The notes: generated by a model not told the origin, from the sequence alone. 64,000 nucleotides of DNA from Nocardioides cavernae (GCF_016907475.1 NZ_JAFBCA010000001.1:4464001-4528000); one strand, 5' to 3'; shown: positions 9,032-17,970, numbered from the stretch's first letter. Made by a program: numbers and translations.

Positions 9032-10183
9032 ATGCAGCTCGAGCTCAGCCCCGCGGACGCGGAGTTCCGGGGAAGGATGCGGGACGTCTTCACGACCAAG
9101 GTGTCGCCGGAGATCCGCGACACGGTCCTCGAGGGCCGCCACCTCACCCGCGACCAGATCGTCGAGGCGCAGCGGACCCTCAACGCCGAGGGACTCGCCG
9201 TGCCGCACTGGCCCGTCGAGTGGGGCGGCCAGGACTGGACGGAGCTCCAGCGGCACCTGTGGCACGAGGAGATGCAGCGCGCCGGCGTGCCCATCCCGTT
9301 GGCCTTCAACGCGTCCATGATCGGGCCCGTGATCGCCCACTTCGGCACGCAGGAGCAGAAGGAGCGCTTCCTGCCCGCCACGGCCAACCTCGACATCTGG
9401 TGGTCGCAGGGCTTCTCCGAGCCCGATGCCGGTTCCGACCTCGCATCCCTGCGCACGACCGCGGTGCGCGACGGGGACGACTGGGTGGTCAACGGCCAGA
9501 AGACGTGGACCACGCTCGGCCAGCACGGCGACTGGATCTTCACGCTCGTCCGCACCGACCCCGAGGTGAAGAAGCAGGCCGGCATCTCGATGCTCCTCAT
9601 CGACATGACCACCCCGGGCGTCGAGGTCCGGCCGATCGAGCTGATCGACGGTGGCCACGAGGTCAACGAGGTGTGGTTCACCGACGTGCGGGTGCCGGGC
9701 GACCTGCTGGTCGGGGAGCTCAACGGCGGCTGGACCATCGCCAAGTTCCTGCTCGGCAACGAGCGTGTCGGCGTGGCGCCCGTCGGTGCGACCAAGCGGG
9801 CGCTGGCCGCCGTGAAGGCCAACGCCGGTCCCCTGATGGACGACCCCCTGGTCCGCGCACGCGTCGCCGAGCTCGAGAACGAGCTGCTCGCCCTCGAGCT
9901 CACCGCCCTGCGCGTGGTGGCGCACTCCTCGGACGGCGCTCCGCACCCGGCCTCGTCGGTCCTCAAGCTGCGCGGCACCGAGCTGCAGCAGGCCGTGAGC
10001 GAGCTCGCGCTCGACCTCGCCGGGCCGGCCTCGCTCGCCGCCCGCGCCGGTGACGACTCGCCGCAGGAGGGCTGGGCGCGGCGGTCCGCGCCGACCTACC
10101 TCAACCTGCGCAAGGCCTCGATCTACGGCGGGTCCAACGAGATCCAGCGCCAGATCATCAGCCGCACGATCCTGGGACTCTGA
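9032..10183 (+). CDS. Acyl-CoA dehydrogenase family protein (probable catalytic subunit)
   Basis: FAD enzyme for alpha,beta-dehydrogenation of acyl-CoA esters, 383 residues. Recognisable blocks are SEPDAGSDLASLRT (FAD/substrate contact, near 130), WVVNGQKTWTT, and the C-terminal IYGGSNEIQRQIIS signature. The C-terminal position used by short/medium-chain enzymes carries Gly. However, Glu244 in LGNERVGVAP aligns with the helix-G catalytic Glu of isovaleryl-CoA dehydrogenase and some FadE proteins. GAGGAG (9022-9027) supports the ATG at 9032. The next gene is a second, more divergent paralogue 13 nt away, so a heteromeric pair is plausible. Substrate unknown. Confidence 0.88.
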   Translation: MQLELSPADAEFRGRMRDVFTTKVSPEIRDTVLEGRHLTRDQIVEAQRTLNAEGLAVPHWPVEWGGQDWTELQRHLWHEEMQRAGVPIPLAFNASMIGPVIAHFGTQEQKERFLPATANLDIWWSQGFSEPDAGSDLASLRTTAVRDGDDWVVNGQKTWTTLGQHGDWIFTLVRTDPEVKKQAGISMLLIDMTTPGVEVRPIELIDGGHEVNEVWFTDVRVPGDLLVGELNGGWTIAKFLLGNERVGVAPVGATKRALAAVKANAGPLMDDPLVRARVAELENELLALELTALRVVAHSSDGAPHPASSVLKLRGTELQQAVSELALDLAGPASLAARAGDDSPQEGWARRSAPTYLNLRKASIYGGSNEIQRQIISRTILGL

Positions 10184-10196
10184 GGGGACTTACGAC

Positions 10197-11333
10197 ATGG
10201 ACTTCACCTACGACGACGAGCAGCAGGCCCTGCGCGAGGCGGTCCGAGGCCTGCTCGCGACGACGTACGCCGATCACGAGGCGCGACGCCGCACGGTGGC
10301 CGACGACCCGGGCTTCGACCGCGCGCTGTGGGGCCGGCTGGCCGAGATGGGCGTCCTCGGGCTGCCGTTCAGCGAGGCCGACGGCGGCGTCGGTGCCGGG
10401 CCCGTCGAGATCGGGATCGTGTGCCAGGAGCTCGGCCGGGTGCTCGCCCCCGAGCCCTACCTCTCGGCGGTGGTGCACGCCGGCGGCCTCGTCGCCGCCG
10501 TCGGGACCGCCGAGCAGAAGGCCGACCTGCTGGGCCGGCTCAGCGCCGGCGAGATCGTGCTGGCCGCGGCCGACACCTCGCCCGGCGGTCGCTGGGCCTC
10601 GCGCGCGGACGGCGTACGCGCCTCGGTGTCCGCCGGCAGCTGGACGCTCGACGGCGTGGCCGATCCCGTCATGGGCGGTGCGTCCGCCGACCACCTCGTC
10701 GTCACCGCCGCCCTGCCCGACGGCGGCACCGGCGTGTTCGTGGTGGACGCCTCCGCGGCGGCGGTCACCGGCTACGTCGCGGCCGACCTCACCCGCGCGG
10801 CGAGCGTCCGGTTCGAGGCGAGCGCCGCCACGCCGCTCGGCGAGCCCGGCCGCGACCTGTCGCCGAGCATCGCAACGATCAGCGACCTGACCCGCATCAT
10901 GGGCGCCAACCAGGCGCTCGGCGTGATGCAGAGCCAGGTCCGCGCGACGACCGACTACCTCAAGAGCCGCAAGCAGTTCGGCGTCACGCTCAACACGTTC
11001 CAGGCGCTCACCTTCCGCGCCGCCGACATGTACGTCTCGCTCGAGCTCGCCCACAGCACCGTCGACTGGGCCACGATGACGATCGCCGGCGGCGACCGCG
11101 AGGTCGTGGCCGACGCCGCCGACCGCGTCGGGCTCCAGGTGTCGCGGGCAGCGCGCCACATCGGGCAGGAGGCCATCCAGCTCCACGGCGGCATCGGCAT
11201 GACCGCGGAGTACTCCGTCGGGGTCGGCACCGCCCACCTCACCGTGCTCGAGCAGTGGCTCGGCAACGCCGGGCACCACCTCACGCGACTCGCCGCCCGC
11301 GTCACCGACCACGAGATGGTGGACGCGATCTGA
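10197..11333 (+). CDS. Acyl-CoA dehydrogenase family protein (divergent partner subunit)
   Basis: A 378-residue acyl-CoA dehydrogenase homologue. The N-terminal helical domain (DEQQALREAVRGLLATTY) and C-terminal domain (TTDYLKSRKQFGVTLNTFQAL, IQLHGGIGMTAEYS) are clear. The middle beta domain is degenerate (AADTSPGGRWASR in place of the TEP.AGSD motif). The helix-G ER pair and the C-terminal YEG motif are both absent. It therefore resembles the non-catalytic member of paired FadE proteins. GAGGGG lies 9 nt before the ATG at 10197; the open frame upstream of it is only read-through from the preceding gene. The stop overlaps the next start (TGATG). Confidence 0.85.
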   Translation: MDFTYDDEQQALREAVRGLLATTYADHEARRRTVADDPGFDRALWGRLAEMGVLGLPFSEADGGVGAGPVEIGIVCQELGRVLAPEPYLSAVVHAGGLVAAVGTAEQKADLLGRLSAGEIVLAAADTSPGGRWASRADGVRASVSAGSWTLDGVADPVMGGASADHLVVTAALPDGGTGVFVVDASAAAVTGYVAADLTRAASVRFEASAATPLGEPGRDLSPSIATISDLTRIMGANQALGVMQSQVRATTDYLKSRKQFGVTLNTFQALTFRAADMYVSLELAHSTVDWATMTIAGGDREVVADAADRVGLQVSRAARHIGQEAIQLHGGIGMTAEYSVGVGTAHLTVLEQWLGNAGHHLTRLAARVTDHEMVDAI

Positions 11334-12484
11334 TGGACCTCTCGCTGACCGAGGAGCAGGAAGCCTTCCGCCACCTCGCCCGCGACTTCCTCGAGCGCGA
11401 GGCCGTGCCCCACCGGATGCGGTGGGACCACGACGAGTCGGTCGACCTCGCGATCGTGCCGAAGATGGCCGAGCTGGGGTTCTTCGGTCTGACCATCCCC
11501 GAGGAGTACGGCGGCGTCGGGGGCGACTACGTCACCTACTCCCTCGCCATGGAGGAGCTCGGCCGGGCCGACTCCGCTCTGCGCGGCATCGTGTCGGTGA
11601 GCAGCGGGCTGGTCGGCAAGTCGATCCTCGACCACGGGACCGAGGAGCAGAAGCAGGACTGGCTGCCCCGTCTCGCCTCCGCCACCGCGCTCGGCTGCTT
11701 CGGGCTGACCGAGCCCGGCACCGGTTCCGACGCGGGCAACCTCACCTCCCGGGCGGTGCGCGACGGGTCGGACTGGGTGCTCGACGGGCAGAAGCTCTTC
11801 ATCACCAACGGCACGTGGGCCGACGTGGCGCTGGTCTTCGCCCGCACGAGCGACGACGGCCCGCGCGGCGTGACGGCGTTCCTCGTCCCGACCGACTCCC
11901 CCGGCTTCGAGGCCCGCGAGGTCACCAACAAGCTCGGGCTGCGCGGCCAGGCGACCGCCGAGCTGTTCCTGTCCGGCGTACGCGTCCCGGACTCTGCTCG
12001 CCTCGGCGAGGTGGGTCGGGGGTTCAAGATCGCGATGGGCACGCTCGACAAGGGTCGGCTCGCGGTCGCGTCGGGGTGCGTCGGGATCGTGCAGGGCTGC
12101 CTCGAGGCGTCGGTGGCGTACGCCCGTGAGCGCACGCAGTTCGGCAAGCCGATCGCGTCGTTCCAGCTCGTGCAGGACCTGATCGCCGGCATCTCGCTCG
12201 ACGCCGACGCCGCCCGTCTGCTGGCGTGGCGGTGCGCCGATCTCATCGACCGCGGCGAGCCCTTCGGGGTCGCGGCCTCCAAGGCCAAGCTGTTCGCGTC
12301 GGAGGCCGCGGTGCGCGCCGCCAACAACGCGATCCAGGTGCACGGCGGGGCGGGCTACGTCGACGACTTCCCGGTCGCGAAGTACCTCAGGGACGCGCGG
12401 GTGATGACGCTCTACGAGGGCACGTCGCAGATCCAGAAGCTCATCATCGGCCGCGCCGAGACCGGCATCAGCGCCTTCGGCTGA
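11333..12484 (+). CDS. Acyl-CoA dehydrogenase (canonical, short/medium-chain or glutaryl type)
   Basis: Flavoenzyme of fatty-acid or amino-acid catabolism, 383 residues. It has all standard blocks: SLTEEQEAFRHLARDF, FGLTEPGTGSDAGN, FITNGTWADVALVFART, RTQFGKPIASFQLVQ, NAIQVHGGAGYVDDFPV and YEGTSQIQ. The catalytic base is Glu362 in the last motif, the usual short/medium-chain location. This contrasts with the two upstream paralogues. The ATG overlaps the upstream stop by one base, so the three genes form one operon. The exact acyl-CoA substrate cannot be told from sequence. No electron-transfer flavoprotein genes are nearby. Confidence 0.93.
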   Translation: MDLSLTEEQEAFRHLARDFLEREAVPHRMRWDHDESVDLAIVPKMAELGFFGLTIPEEYGGVGGDYVTYSLAMEELGRADSALRGIVSVSSGLVGKSILDHGTEEQKQDWLPRLASATALGCFGLTEPGTGSDAGNLTSRAVRDGSDWVLDGQKLFITNGTWADVALVFARTSDDGPRGVTAFLVPTDSPGFEAREVTNKLGLRGQATAELFLSGVRVPDSARLGEVGRGFKIAMGTLDKGRLAVASGCVGIVQGCLEASVAYARERTQFGKPIASFQLVQDLIAGISLDADAARLLAWRCADLIDRGEPFGVAASKAKLFASEAAVRAANNAIQVHGGAGYVDDFPVAKYLRDARVMTLYEGTSQIQKLIIGRAETGISAFG

Positions 12485-12497
12485 CGTCGTGCGCCCC

Positions 12498-12503
12498 TAG
12501 ACT
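12498..12503 (+). promoter_or_regulatory. Leaderless -10 element TAGACT
   Basis: TAGACT ends 6 nt before the GTG start at 12510, and there is no ribosome binding site. Transcription would start at or next to the start codon. Confidence 0.55.
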
Positions 12504-12509
12504 CCGGGC

Positions 12510-13745
12510 GTGCCCACGGCAGCCGCAGTGCCTTCTCTCGTCGGCGCGGTGGTCGCCGGGACCGTCCTCGTCCTCACGGGACTGGGCGGCGGTTCGACAG
12601 CGGCCGCGACGCCTGCCGTGCCGGAGGCGATGGCGGGCTACTCCTACCTCACCGGGTCGGTGTCGTCGTCGCCACCGGGACCGGTCGTCGCGCTGTGGCA
12701 GCACGGCTACGGCGTCGAGTTCCTCGACTTCCCGCAGGCGGTCGTGCTCGGCGCCGCTGGCGACAGCTACCGCCGCGTCGACGTCGCCGAGGAGCGGGCC
12801 GGCTCCGAGACCCAGGGCGACCCGGCGCCGATGCTCCTCTCCCCCGACGGCACCCGGGTGGCGGTCGGCGACCACGACATCGAGCGACCGGACGTGGTGA
12901 TCGTCGACCTGACCACCGGCGAGACCACGAGGCACGCCCTGCCTGCGGGACGCAGCGTCGTGCCCGTGGCGTGGTCGAGCGACGGCGAGGCGCTCGCGAG
13001 CCTGGTGTCCGACGAGGCGACCAATCCCTATTCGGGCGGGCGGATCACCGGCGCGATCGCCCTGCTCGACCTGCCCGACGACTCCGCCGAGGTCATCGAC
13101 CTCGACGGCTCCGCCACCGCGGCCGCCTTCTCCCCCGACGGCTCGGAGCTCGCCGTCGAGCAGTCCGGCGGGATCACTGTGGTGGACCTGCAGGACGGCA
13201 GCCGGCGCGGCCTCGGGGTCGATGGCGTGCTCGCCGGACCTGCCGCGTGGTCCCCCGACGGCCGGCTGCTCGCCGTCACGACCGTCGAGCCGGTCGACGC
13301 TCCGCCCGGCGTCGACGCTCCCGGTGTCCCGAGCGGGCTTTCGTTCGTCGACGCCGACGGTCGGGACGCGGCCGTGCCCGATCCGCTGTCGCTCGACCTC
13401 GCCGGTCCGGGGCGCGTGCTCGGCTGGGCGGGTGACGAGGAAGTGCTGACGGTGCTCGCGGACGGGGCCGACGACCAGACGCTGTCGGTCGTGCCGCTCG
13501 ACGGCGCCGAGCCGCGCCCGCTCATGCGGATGTCCGACCTCGGGTCCTACGGCGTCGGTCGCTTCCAGCTCGCGTCGTCGGTAGCCGGCTCCCTCGAGGT
13601 CGTCGATCCCGACGACGTGGACCGCGGGCCGTGGCCGTGGGCGCTCCGCGGCGTGCTCACGGTCGCGGCAGGTCTGCTGGCGTGGTTCATCGCCCGCGTC
13701 GTCGTCGTACGCCGCGCCCGTCGAGGTCGAGTGCGCACGCGGTAG
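12510..13745 (+). CDS. Membrane-anchored beta-propeller (WD40/TolB-like) protein of unknown function
   Basis: A 411-residue protein with an N-terminal signal-like segment (SLVGAVVAGTVLVLTGL, residues 6-22), a repeat-rich extracytoplasmic body and a C-terminal membrane segment (GVLTVAAGLLAWFIARVVVV, near 380-400) followed by an Arg-rich tail. Repeats of the form LLSPDGTRVAVG, AWSSDGEALASL, AFSPDGSELAVE and AWSPDGRLLAVT mark blades of a WD40/TolB-type propeller. No enzymatic motif is seen. The GTG start follows a TAGACT -10 element by 6 nt. It converges on the LLM gene, and the two share a strong inverted-repeat terminator. Confidence 0.75.
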   Translation: MPTAAAVPSLVGAVVAGTVLVLTGLGGGSTAAATPAVPEAMAGYSYLTGSVSSSPPGPVVALWQHGYGVEFLDFPQAVVLGAAGDSYRRVDVAEERAGSETQGDPAPMLLSPDGTRVAVGDHDIERPDVVIVDLTTGETTRHALPAGRSVVPVAWSSDGEALASLVSDEATNPYSGGRITGAIALLDLPDDSAEVIDLDGSATAAAFSPDGSELAVEQSGGITVVDLQDGSRRGLGVDGVLAGPAAWSPDGRLLAVTTVEPVDAPPGVDAPGVPSGLSFVDADGRDAAVPDPLSLDLAGPGRVLGWAGDEEVLTVLADGADDQTLSVVPLDGAEPRPLMRMSDLGSYGVGRFQLASSVAGSLEVVDPDDVDRGPWPWALRGVLTVAAGLLAWFIARVVVVRRARRGRVRTR

Positions 13746-13773
13746 TGGTCCCCGCGTGGGTGCGCACTCGACC
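13725..13773. terminator. Bidirectional hairpin terminator between convergent genes
   Basis: Perfect 14-bp arms, GGTCGAGTGCGCAC (13725-13738) and GTGCGCACTCGACC (13760-13773), around a 21-nt loop with further GCGG/CCGC pairing. The left arm covers the last codons of the propeller gene, and the right arm lies 6 nt beyond the LLM stop. Confidence 0.75.
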
Positions 13774-13778
13774 AGCCG

Positions 13779-14567
13779 TCAGGCCGGTCCCGCACGGACG
13801 ATCCGACGTACGTCGTCGAGGTCGAGGTCGTAGGGTCCGACGCGGGTGAGCACCCACGAGGCCCCGCGGTCCAACCACTCGGCGGGGTCCTGGTCGGGCT
13901 GCAGGTCGACGACCACGTCGAAACCCGGCCCCGGCTCATGGGCGGCGAGGTCCGCGGTGACGGTGTCGAGGTCGGCGGGACCGTCCAGTCCGATGACGAA
14001 GAAGCCGTCGTACGACGCCGCACGCCGCAGCGGAGCCCTGTTGCCGTACCGGCCGGCCAGCCAGAGGGGCACCCGCGGCGCCGGGCGGAAGCGGACGTCG
14101 CGCGCGGCGTGGTGCTCACCCTCGTGGTCGACGGTCTCACCGCTCAGCAGACCGGTCAGGACCGCGAGGCCATCGTCGAGCATCCGGCCGCGCACCTGGG
14201 GGTCCGCCTCGTCGCCGAACGCGCTGAACTCGCCCACCCAGTCGTCGCCGAGCCCGAGGCCCAGCACGAGGCGGCCACCGGACAGGACGGCCAGGCTCGC
14301 GGCCTGGCGGGCCAGCACCTGCGGCCGGCGGCGCGGCAGCGGGGTCACCATCGGCCCGAACAGCAGCCGCTCGGTGCGCAGGGCGACCGCGGCGCAGCAC
14401 GTCCAGGGGTCGGCGATCGCGGCCACCCGGTCGCCGTACAGCAGGTGGTCCCAGACGAAGAAGCCGTCCCAGCCGGCCGCCTCCGCCTCGGCGGCGAGGT
14501 CGCCGACGATCCTCGGGTCGGCCAGGGCGTCGAAGGGGGCGACGAAGAGGCCGCGGCGGGTGGTCAT
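13779..14567 (-). CDS. LLM-class flavin/F420-dependent oxidoreductase
   Basis: Luciferase-like monooxygenase-family protein, 262 residues. LFVAPFDALADPRIVGDLA begins the TIM-barrel, WDGFFVWDHLLYG is the family motif near residues 35-47, and LGLGLGDDWVGEF near 115 is the phosphate-binding strand region. F420 rather than FMN is likely in an actinobacterium, but this is inference. The ATG at 14567 overlaps the stop of the upstream glycosyltransferase (ATGA), so it is the last gene of a three-gene operon. Its link to glycosyltransferases is unexplained; co-transcription may be incidental. Confidence 0.85.
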   Translation of the reverse strand: MTTRRGLFVAPFDALADPRIVGDLAAEAEAAGWDGFFVWDHLLYGDRVAAIADPWTCCAAVALRTERLLFGPMVTPLPRRRPQVLARQAASLAVLSGGRLVLGLGLGDDWVGEFSAFGDEADPQVRGRMLDDGLAVLTGLLSGETVDHEGEHHAARDVRFRPAPRVPLWLAGRYGNRAPLRRAASYDGFFVIGLDGPADLDTVTADLAAHEPGPGFDVVVDLQPDQDPAEWLDRGASWVLTRVGPYDLDLDDVRRIVRAGPA

Positions 14568-15832
14568 GCCCACCCGCCGAGCCACGACGCGAGGGTGACG
14601 TCCTCGGTCCAGGGATGGAGCGACGTGGCGAGCGACGGTCCCGCTGGCGCCAGGTCGGGGCGACCCCAGCGCGCGGCGCGGCGCAGGAGGCGCACGTCCT
14701 GCAGCTCGGCGCGGCCGTCGCCGATCTCGCGGGACCCCGCGCACCCGTCGAGGCCGTCCAGGAGCGCGACCCAGGCGTCGCCGTCACCGAAGAGGCCGCG
14801 GCGCACCTCGAGGTGATGCCGCGCCGAAGCCGGCAGGTCCGCGTCGGCGGCCACGACCCGCGGGTCGGCGCCCACCAGGTCACGGTGCCGCTCGGAGAGG
14901 CGTACGACGGCTCGCGGCAGCGCCGCCAGCAGCGAGTCGACCGTGATGAGCAGCTCGGCGTCGGCGAGGGCCGGGGCGCAGGTGACGACGAGGTCGGCCG
15001 GGCCGCGTGCGAGGCCCCGCCACGTCGTGCCCGGCGCGGACGTGCGGTCCGCGACGGCCACGGTCTCGGCCAGGAGCGAGGCAGCGTCGCGCTCCCGCGA
15101 GCCCGCATCGGGGCCGTCGTGCCAGGCGACCGCGTCGGGCCGGTGCGCCAGCAGACCGCCCGCGGCCCACGACCGGTGGGCGAAGTCCCAGTCCTCCCCG
15201 CCGTAGGCGCGGAACGTCTCGTCGAAGCCGCCGGACTCGTCGTACCACCAGCGGCTGCAGGCCAGGACCGCGCTGATGACGAAGCGGTGGCTGCTGGCGT
15301 CGGCGTCCAGCAGGTCGCGGCTGGCGGCGTGGGCGTCACGCAGCCAGGCGGGCTCGGGCAGCTCGAGCGGCGGCGCGACCTGCTCGATCGGCTGCTCCAG
15401 TGAGGAGCCCGCGAGGTCGGCGTGCCGGCGGCGCCCCACCACCAGCGCCTCCGGGAGCGCCTCGGGGAGGGCGACCATGCGCTCCACGAAGGCCGGTTCG
15501 GGAGCAGTGTCCGCGTCGAGCAGCACCAGCAGCTCGCCGGTGCTGGCCGCCACGCCGAGGTTGCGCGCGGCGGCCGCCCGGAAGCCGTCGTCGTGCTGCC
15601 GCACCAGCCGCACGCCGGCCGGGACCGCGGGCGCTCGCCGCGACCCGTCGTCGGCGACGACGACCTCGTCCGCCGGGCGCGTCTGGCGGCGAAGTGCCGC
15701 GAGCGTGCGGTCGAGCTGGTCCTGCTGCTCGAAGTGGGTGACCACCACCGACACCCGCCGGCGACGGGCGGTATCGGGCGCGAGGTCCCACCGGTTGCCC
15801 GGCACCGAGGTGCCGTAGGGCGGGGCTGTCAT
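14564..15832 (-). CDS. Glycosyltransferase family 2 (GT-A fold)
   Basis: Probable inverting sugar transferase, 422 residues. After about 25 residues the GT2 core begins with VSVVVTHFEQQDQLDRTL. It continues with DEVVVADDGS, then NLGVAASTGELLVLLDADT, whose DAD is the metal/nucleotide-sugar DxD motif. A downstream FDETFRAYGGEDWDFAHR block matches the GGEDWDL-type acceptor motif of GT2 enzymes. A second, less recognisable domain makes up the C-terminal 180 residues. The ATG at 15832 overlaps the stop of the preceding GT gene. Acceptor and sugar are unknown; the pair may decorate a cell-envelope glycan. Confidence 0.87.
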   Translation of the reverse strand: MTAPPYGTSVPGNRWDLAPDTARRRRVSVVVTHFEQQDQLDRTLAALRRQTRPADEVVVADDGSRRAPAVPAGVRLVRQHDDGFRAAAARNLGVAASTGELLVLLDADTAPEPAFVERMVALPEALPEALVVGRRRHADLAGSSLEQPIEQVAPPLELPEPAWLRDAHAASRDLLDADASSHRFVISAVLACSRWWYDESGGFDETFRAYGGEDWDFAHRSWAAGGLLAHRPDAVAWHDGPDAGSRERDAASLLAETVAVADRTSAPGTTWRGLARGPADLVVTCAPALADAELLITVDSLLAALPRAVVRLSERHRDLVGADPRVVAADADLPASARHHLEVRRGLFGDGDAWVALLDGLDGCAGSREIGDGRAELQDVRLLRRAARWGRPDLAPAGPSLATSLHPWTEDVTLASWLGGWA

Positions 15833-16863
15833 CGGACCGTCGCCCACCACGCCCGGTAGGCGGCTGCCGTGTCCTCGAGCCGCGGCCCGAGGTCGGCGGC
15901 AGGTGAGGTCCAGGTCGAGGTCGGTCGGCGCAGCGCGGCGTCGAGGCAGGCCACCAGGGTGGCGTCGTCGAAGAGGTTGAGGGTGCCGGGGCGGAGGGCC
16001 GCCATCTCCCGCGCGTAGGCACCGTCGCGCGCGAGGGGCCGCCGGCCCGCGGCGATCCACGAGTTGAGGCTGCCGGACGCGGAGACGTTGCGGTGCGCCG
16101 TCACGCCGACCGCGACGCCGCGCAGGGCGCTGACCAGGTCGTCCTCCGGCACCCGGCCGGTGACCTCCACCGGCACGCCGCGGTCCCGGCCCGTCCGCAC
16201 CAGCGCCTCGACCTCGTCGGCGTGGCCGGGCGCGGCATCACCGAGGACGCGCACGGACGCCATCGTCCCGGCGCGGCGCAGGGCAGCGACCGCGCGCACC
16301 ACCTGCCGATGGCCCTTGCCGGGATAGACGAAACCGAACACGCCGACCACCGGCTCCGTCGCGACGGCTCCCACCACCGCGCGGCCGGGCCGACCGGCCC
16401 GGCCGTCCAGACCCGCCGGGACGGGCACCGGCAGCGGGATGACGATCCCGCGGGCGCCGGACGCGCTCCACCGGTCGACGAGGTCGTGCTCGTGCCACGA
16501 GTTGGTCGCCCACGCGTGGCTCGCGCGCACGATCCGGCCGTACGCTGCGGCGCGGGCCGCGAAGCCGGGCCCGTCGGTCGGCTGCGGGACGTCGTGCAGC
16601 GTGACCGTCAGGCGTACGCGCCGCGCGAGCTGCTCGACCACGGCAGCCGCGTCGAGGGGGTCGCGGCCCAGCAGCCGGTCGGTCAGGTGCAGGTGGACCG
16701 CGGCGCCCGGCACCAGCTGGGCGACGTCGCGGACGACCGGTGCACGCGCAGCATCCGCCACCTCGCCGGCGTACCTCGTGACGCCGTGCGTGTCGGGTCC
16801 GAGGAGCAGGTGGTGGGGCGCGGCGGGAGCGGCGTCGTGGAGGTGGGAGGCCGGCCTGAGCAC
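15829..16863 (-). CDS. Glycosyltransferase family 4-like protein (GT-B fold)
   Basis: A 344-residue GT-B glycosyltransferase-like protein. The C-terminal Rossmann half is clear: VVGVFGFVYPGKGHRQVVRAV, SVRVLGDA, VEVTGRVPEDDLVSALRG and NVSASGSLNSWIAAGRRPLA (the EASG/ExxG-like region). The first half holds the acceptor-binding domain with HLLLGPDTHGVTRYA. The GTG at 16861-16863 follows CAGGAT by 6 nt and lacks a ribosome binding site, suggesting a leaderless transcript that heads the GT4-GT2-LLM operon. The final codons overlap the next gene (ATGA). Confidence 0.82.
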   Translation of the reverse strand: MLRPASHLHDAAPAAPHHLLLGPDTHGVTRYAGEVADAARAPVVRDVAQLVPGAAVHLHLTDRLLGRDPLDAAAVVEQLARRVRLTVTLHDVPQPTDGPGFAARAAAYGRIVRASHAWATNSWHEHDLVDRWSASGARGIVIPLPVPVPAGLDGRAGRPGRAVVGAVATEPVVGVFGFVYPGKGHRQVVRAVAALRRAGTMASVRVLGDAAPGHADEVEALVRTGRDRGVPVEVTGRVPEDDLVSALRGVAVGVTAHRNVSASGSLNSWIAAGRRPLARDGAYAREMAALRPGTLNLFDDATLVACLDAALRRPTSTWTSPAADLGPRLEDTAAAYRAWWATVR

Positions 16864-16869
16864 CCGCTC

Positions 16870-16875
16870 ATCCTG
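16870..16875 (-). promoter_or_regulatory. Candidate leaderless -10 element CAGGAT
   Basis: CAGGAT ends 6 nt before the GTG of the GT4-like gene. The same hexamer at the same distance occurs before the genes starting at 26379 and 28826. Confidence 0.45.
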
Positions 16876-16914
16876 CCGAGGTCGGACAGACCCGGCCTCC
16901 CCCCAAAGCGTGGG

Positions 16915-16943
16915 GATCGCCGAGCCGCGCGCGTTCGGCGATC
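16915..16943 (-). terminator. Hairpin terminator at the end of the ABC-F/acetyltransferase operon
   Basis: Perfect 9-bp arms GATCGCCGA / TCGGCGATC with an 11-nt GC loop. The repeat overlaps the acetyltransferase stop codon. Confidence 0.6.
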
Positions 16944-17970
16944 AGGGCCGGTCGAGCTTCTTCTGGAAGTCCCCCAGCCGAGCGACCGGCCGGAAGCCGA
17001 GCGCCTCGTTGACGCCGATCATGTGGCTGTTGACCTCGGCGTTGTAGGTCGTCAGGCGGGTGATGTCGGGGCGCTCGCGCTGCAGCAACCGCAGGTTGGC
17101 GACCTTGACCGCGACGCCGAGCCGGTGGCCGCGGTGCTCGCGGCGCACGAGGGTGCCCCACTGGTAGGCGCGCCCGGGCTCGTGGACCGTCGTGGCGAGG
17201 TCGGAGTAGGCCACCACCTCCCCCGTGGACGACAGCGCGACGGCGTTGTACTTCGTCCGCCCCTGCCTGCTGACGGTGGCCTCGCGCTCGCGGACTGCGT
17301 CAGTGCTGGCCGCCTCCGGCTCGAGCTCGAGGTCGCCGGTGGGCGCCTCGGTCGCAAGGATCGAAGTGATCTCGGCCCACCCCTGCAGCAGGTCGTCGGG
17401 CACGGGCCCGCTCCACGAGCGCAGCGTGTACGCCGGGTGCGCGCGGGCCGCGTCGCCGGCGAGCCCGCCCAGCAGGTCGTCGTCGACCGGCAGCCGGAGC
17501 ACGCGCTGCACCTCCGACAGCGCCAGGTCGTAGCCGCGCGCCCGGGCGAACTCGGGCCCCGGGGCACCCTCACCGCCCGGCCCGGCGCCGTACGGCCACG
17601 ACGAGAGACCGGTCAGCACCCGACGCCCGCGCGAGCGGGCCTCATCCTCCAGCAGGGCCAGCAGCGCCGAGCCGGTGCCGGCACGGCGGTGCGCGGGGAG
17701 GACGTGGACGTCGAGCTCGGCGAGCTCGAGGTTGTCCAGCAGCGGCGTCCGCATCCAGCCCGCTCCGACCGTCAGCCCATCCGCGACGACCGACCAGGCG
17801 CCCGACCAGCTGTGGGTCCCGGCGCCCTGCATCGTCGCCCGCAGCTCCTCGAGCTGCCACGGCGTCGCCACCTCGCCCAGCTCGTGCTTCGCCGAGGTCT
17901 CGTAGACGTGGTGCCAGGCCGCGAAGGCAGTGTCGTCGGTCGGGTCGACCGGAGCGATGCGCGGGCTCAT
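16942..17970 (-). CDS. Tandem GNAT-family N-acetyltransferase
   Basis: A 342-residue protein with two GNAT-like halves. The first (about 1-170) includes LAELDVHVLPAHRRAGTGSALL, with the RRAGTGS acetyl-CoA pyrophosphate loop. The second (about 180-340) contains YQWGTLVRREHRGHRLGVAVK, with RGHRLG as its loop, and NSHMIGVNEALGFRPV as the terminal GNAT strand. Two-domain proteins of this type resemble the mycothiol synthase architecture, but I do not see evidence for MshD itself. The ATG at 17970 overlaps the ABC-F stop (ATGA), so the genes are translationally coupled. Substrate unknown. Confidence 0.82.
   Translation of the reverse strand: MSPRIAPVDPTDDTAFAAWHHVYETSAKHELGEVATPWQLEELRATMQGAGTHSWSGAWSVVADGLTVGAGWMRTPLLDNLELAELDVHVLPAHRRAGTGSALLALLEDEARSRGRRVLTGLSSWPYGAGPGGEGAPGPEFARARGYDLALSEVQRVLRLPVDDDLLGGLAGDAARAHPAYTLRSWSGPVPDDLLQGWAEITSILATEAPTGDLELEPEAASTDAVREREATVSRQGRTKYNAVALSSTGEVVAYSDLATTVHEPGRAYQWGTLVRREHRGHRLGVAVKVANLRLLQRERPDITRLTTYNAEVNSHMIGVNEALGFRPVARLGDFQKKLDRP

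Noticed and set aside
16942..17970. Mycothiol synthase (mshD) for the tandem GNAT protein
   Set aside because: Two GNAT halves fit the architecture, but I see no motif specific to MshD, and the ABC-F neighbour does not support it.
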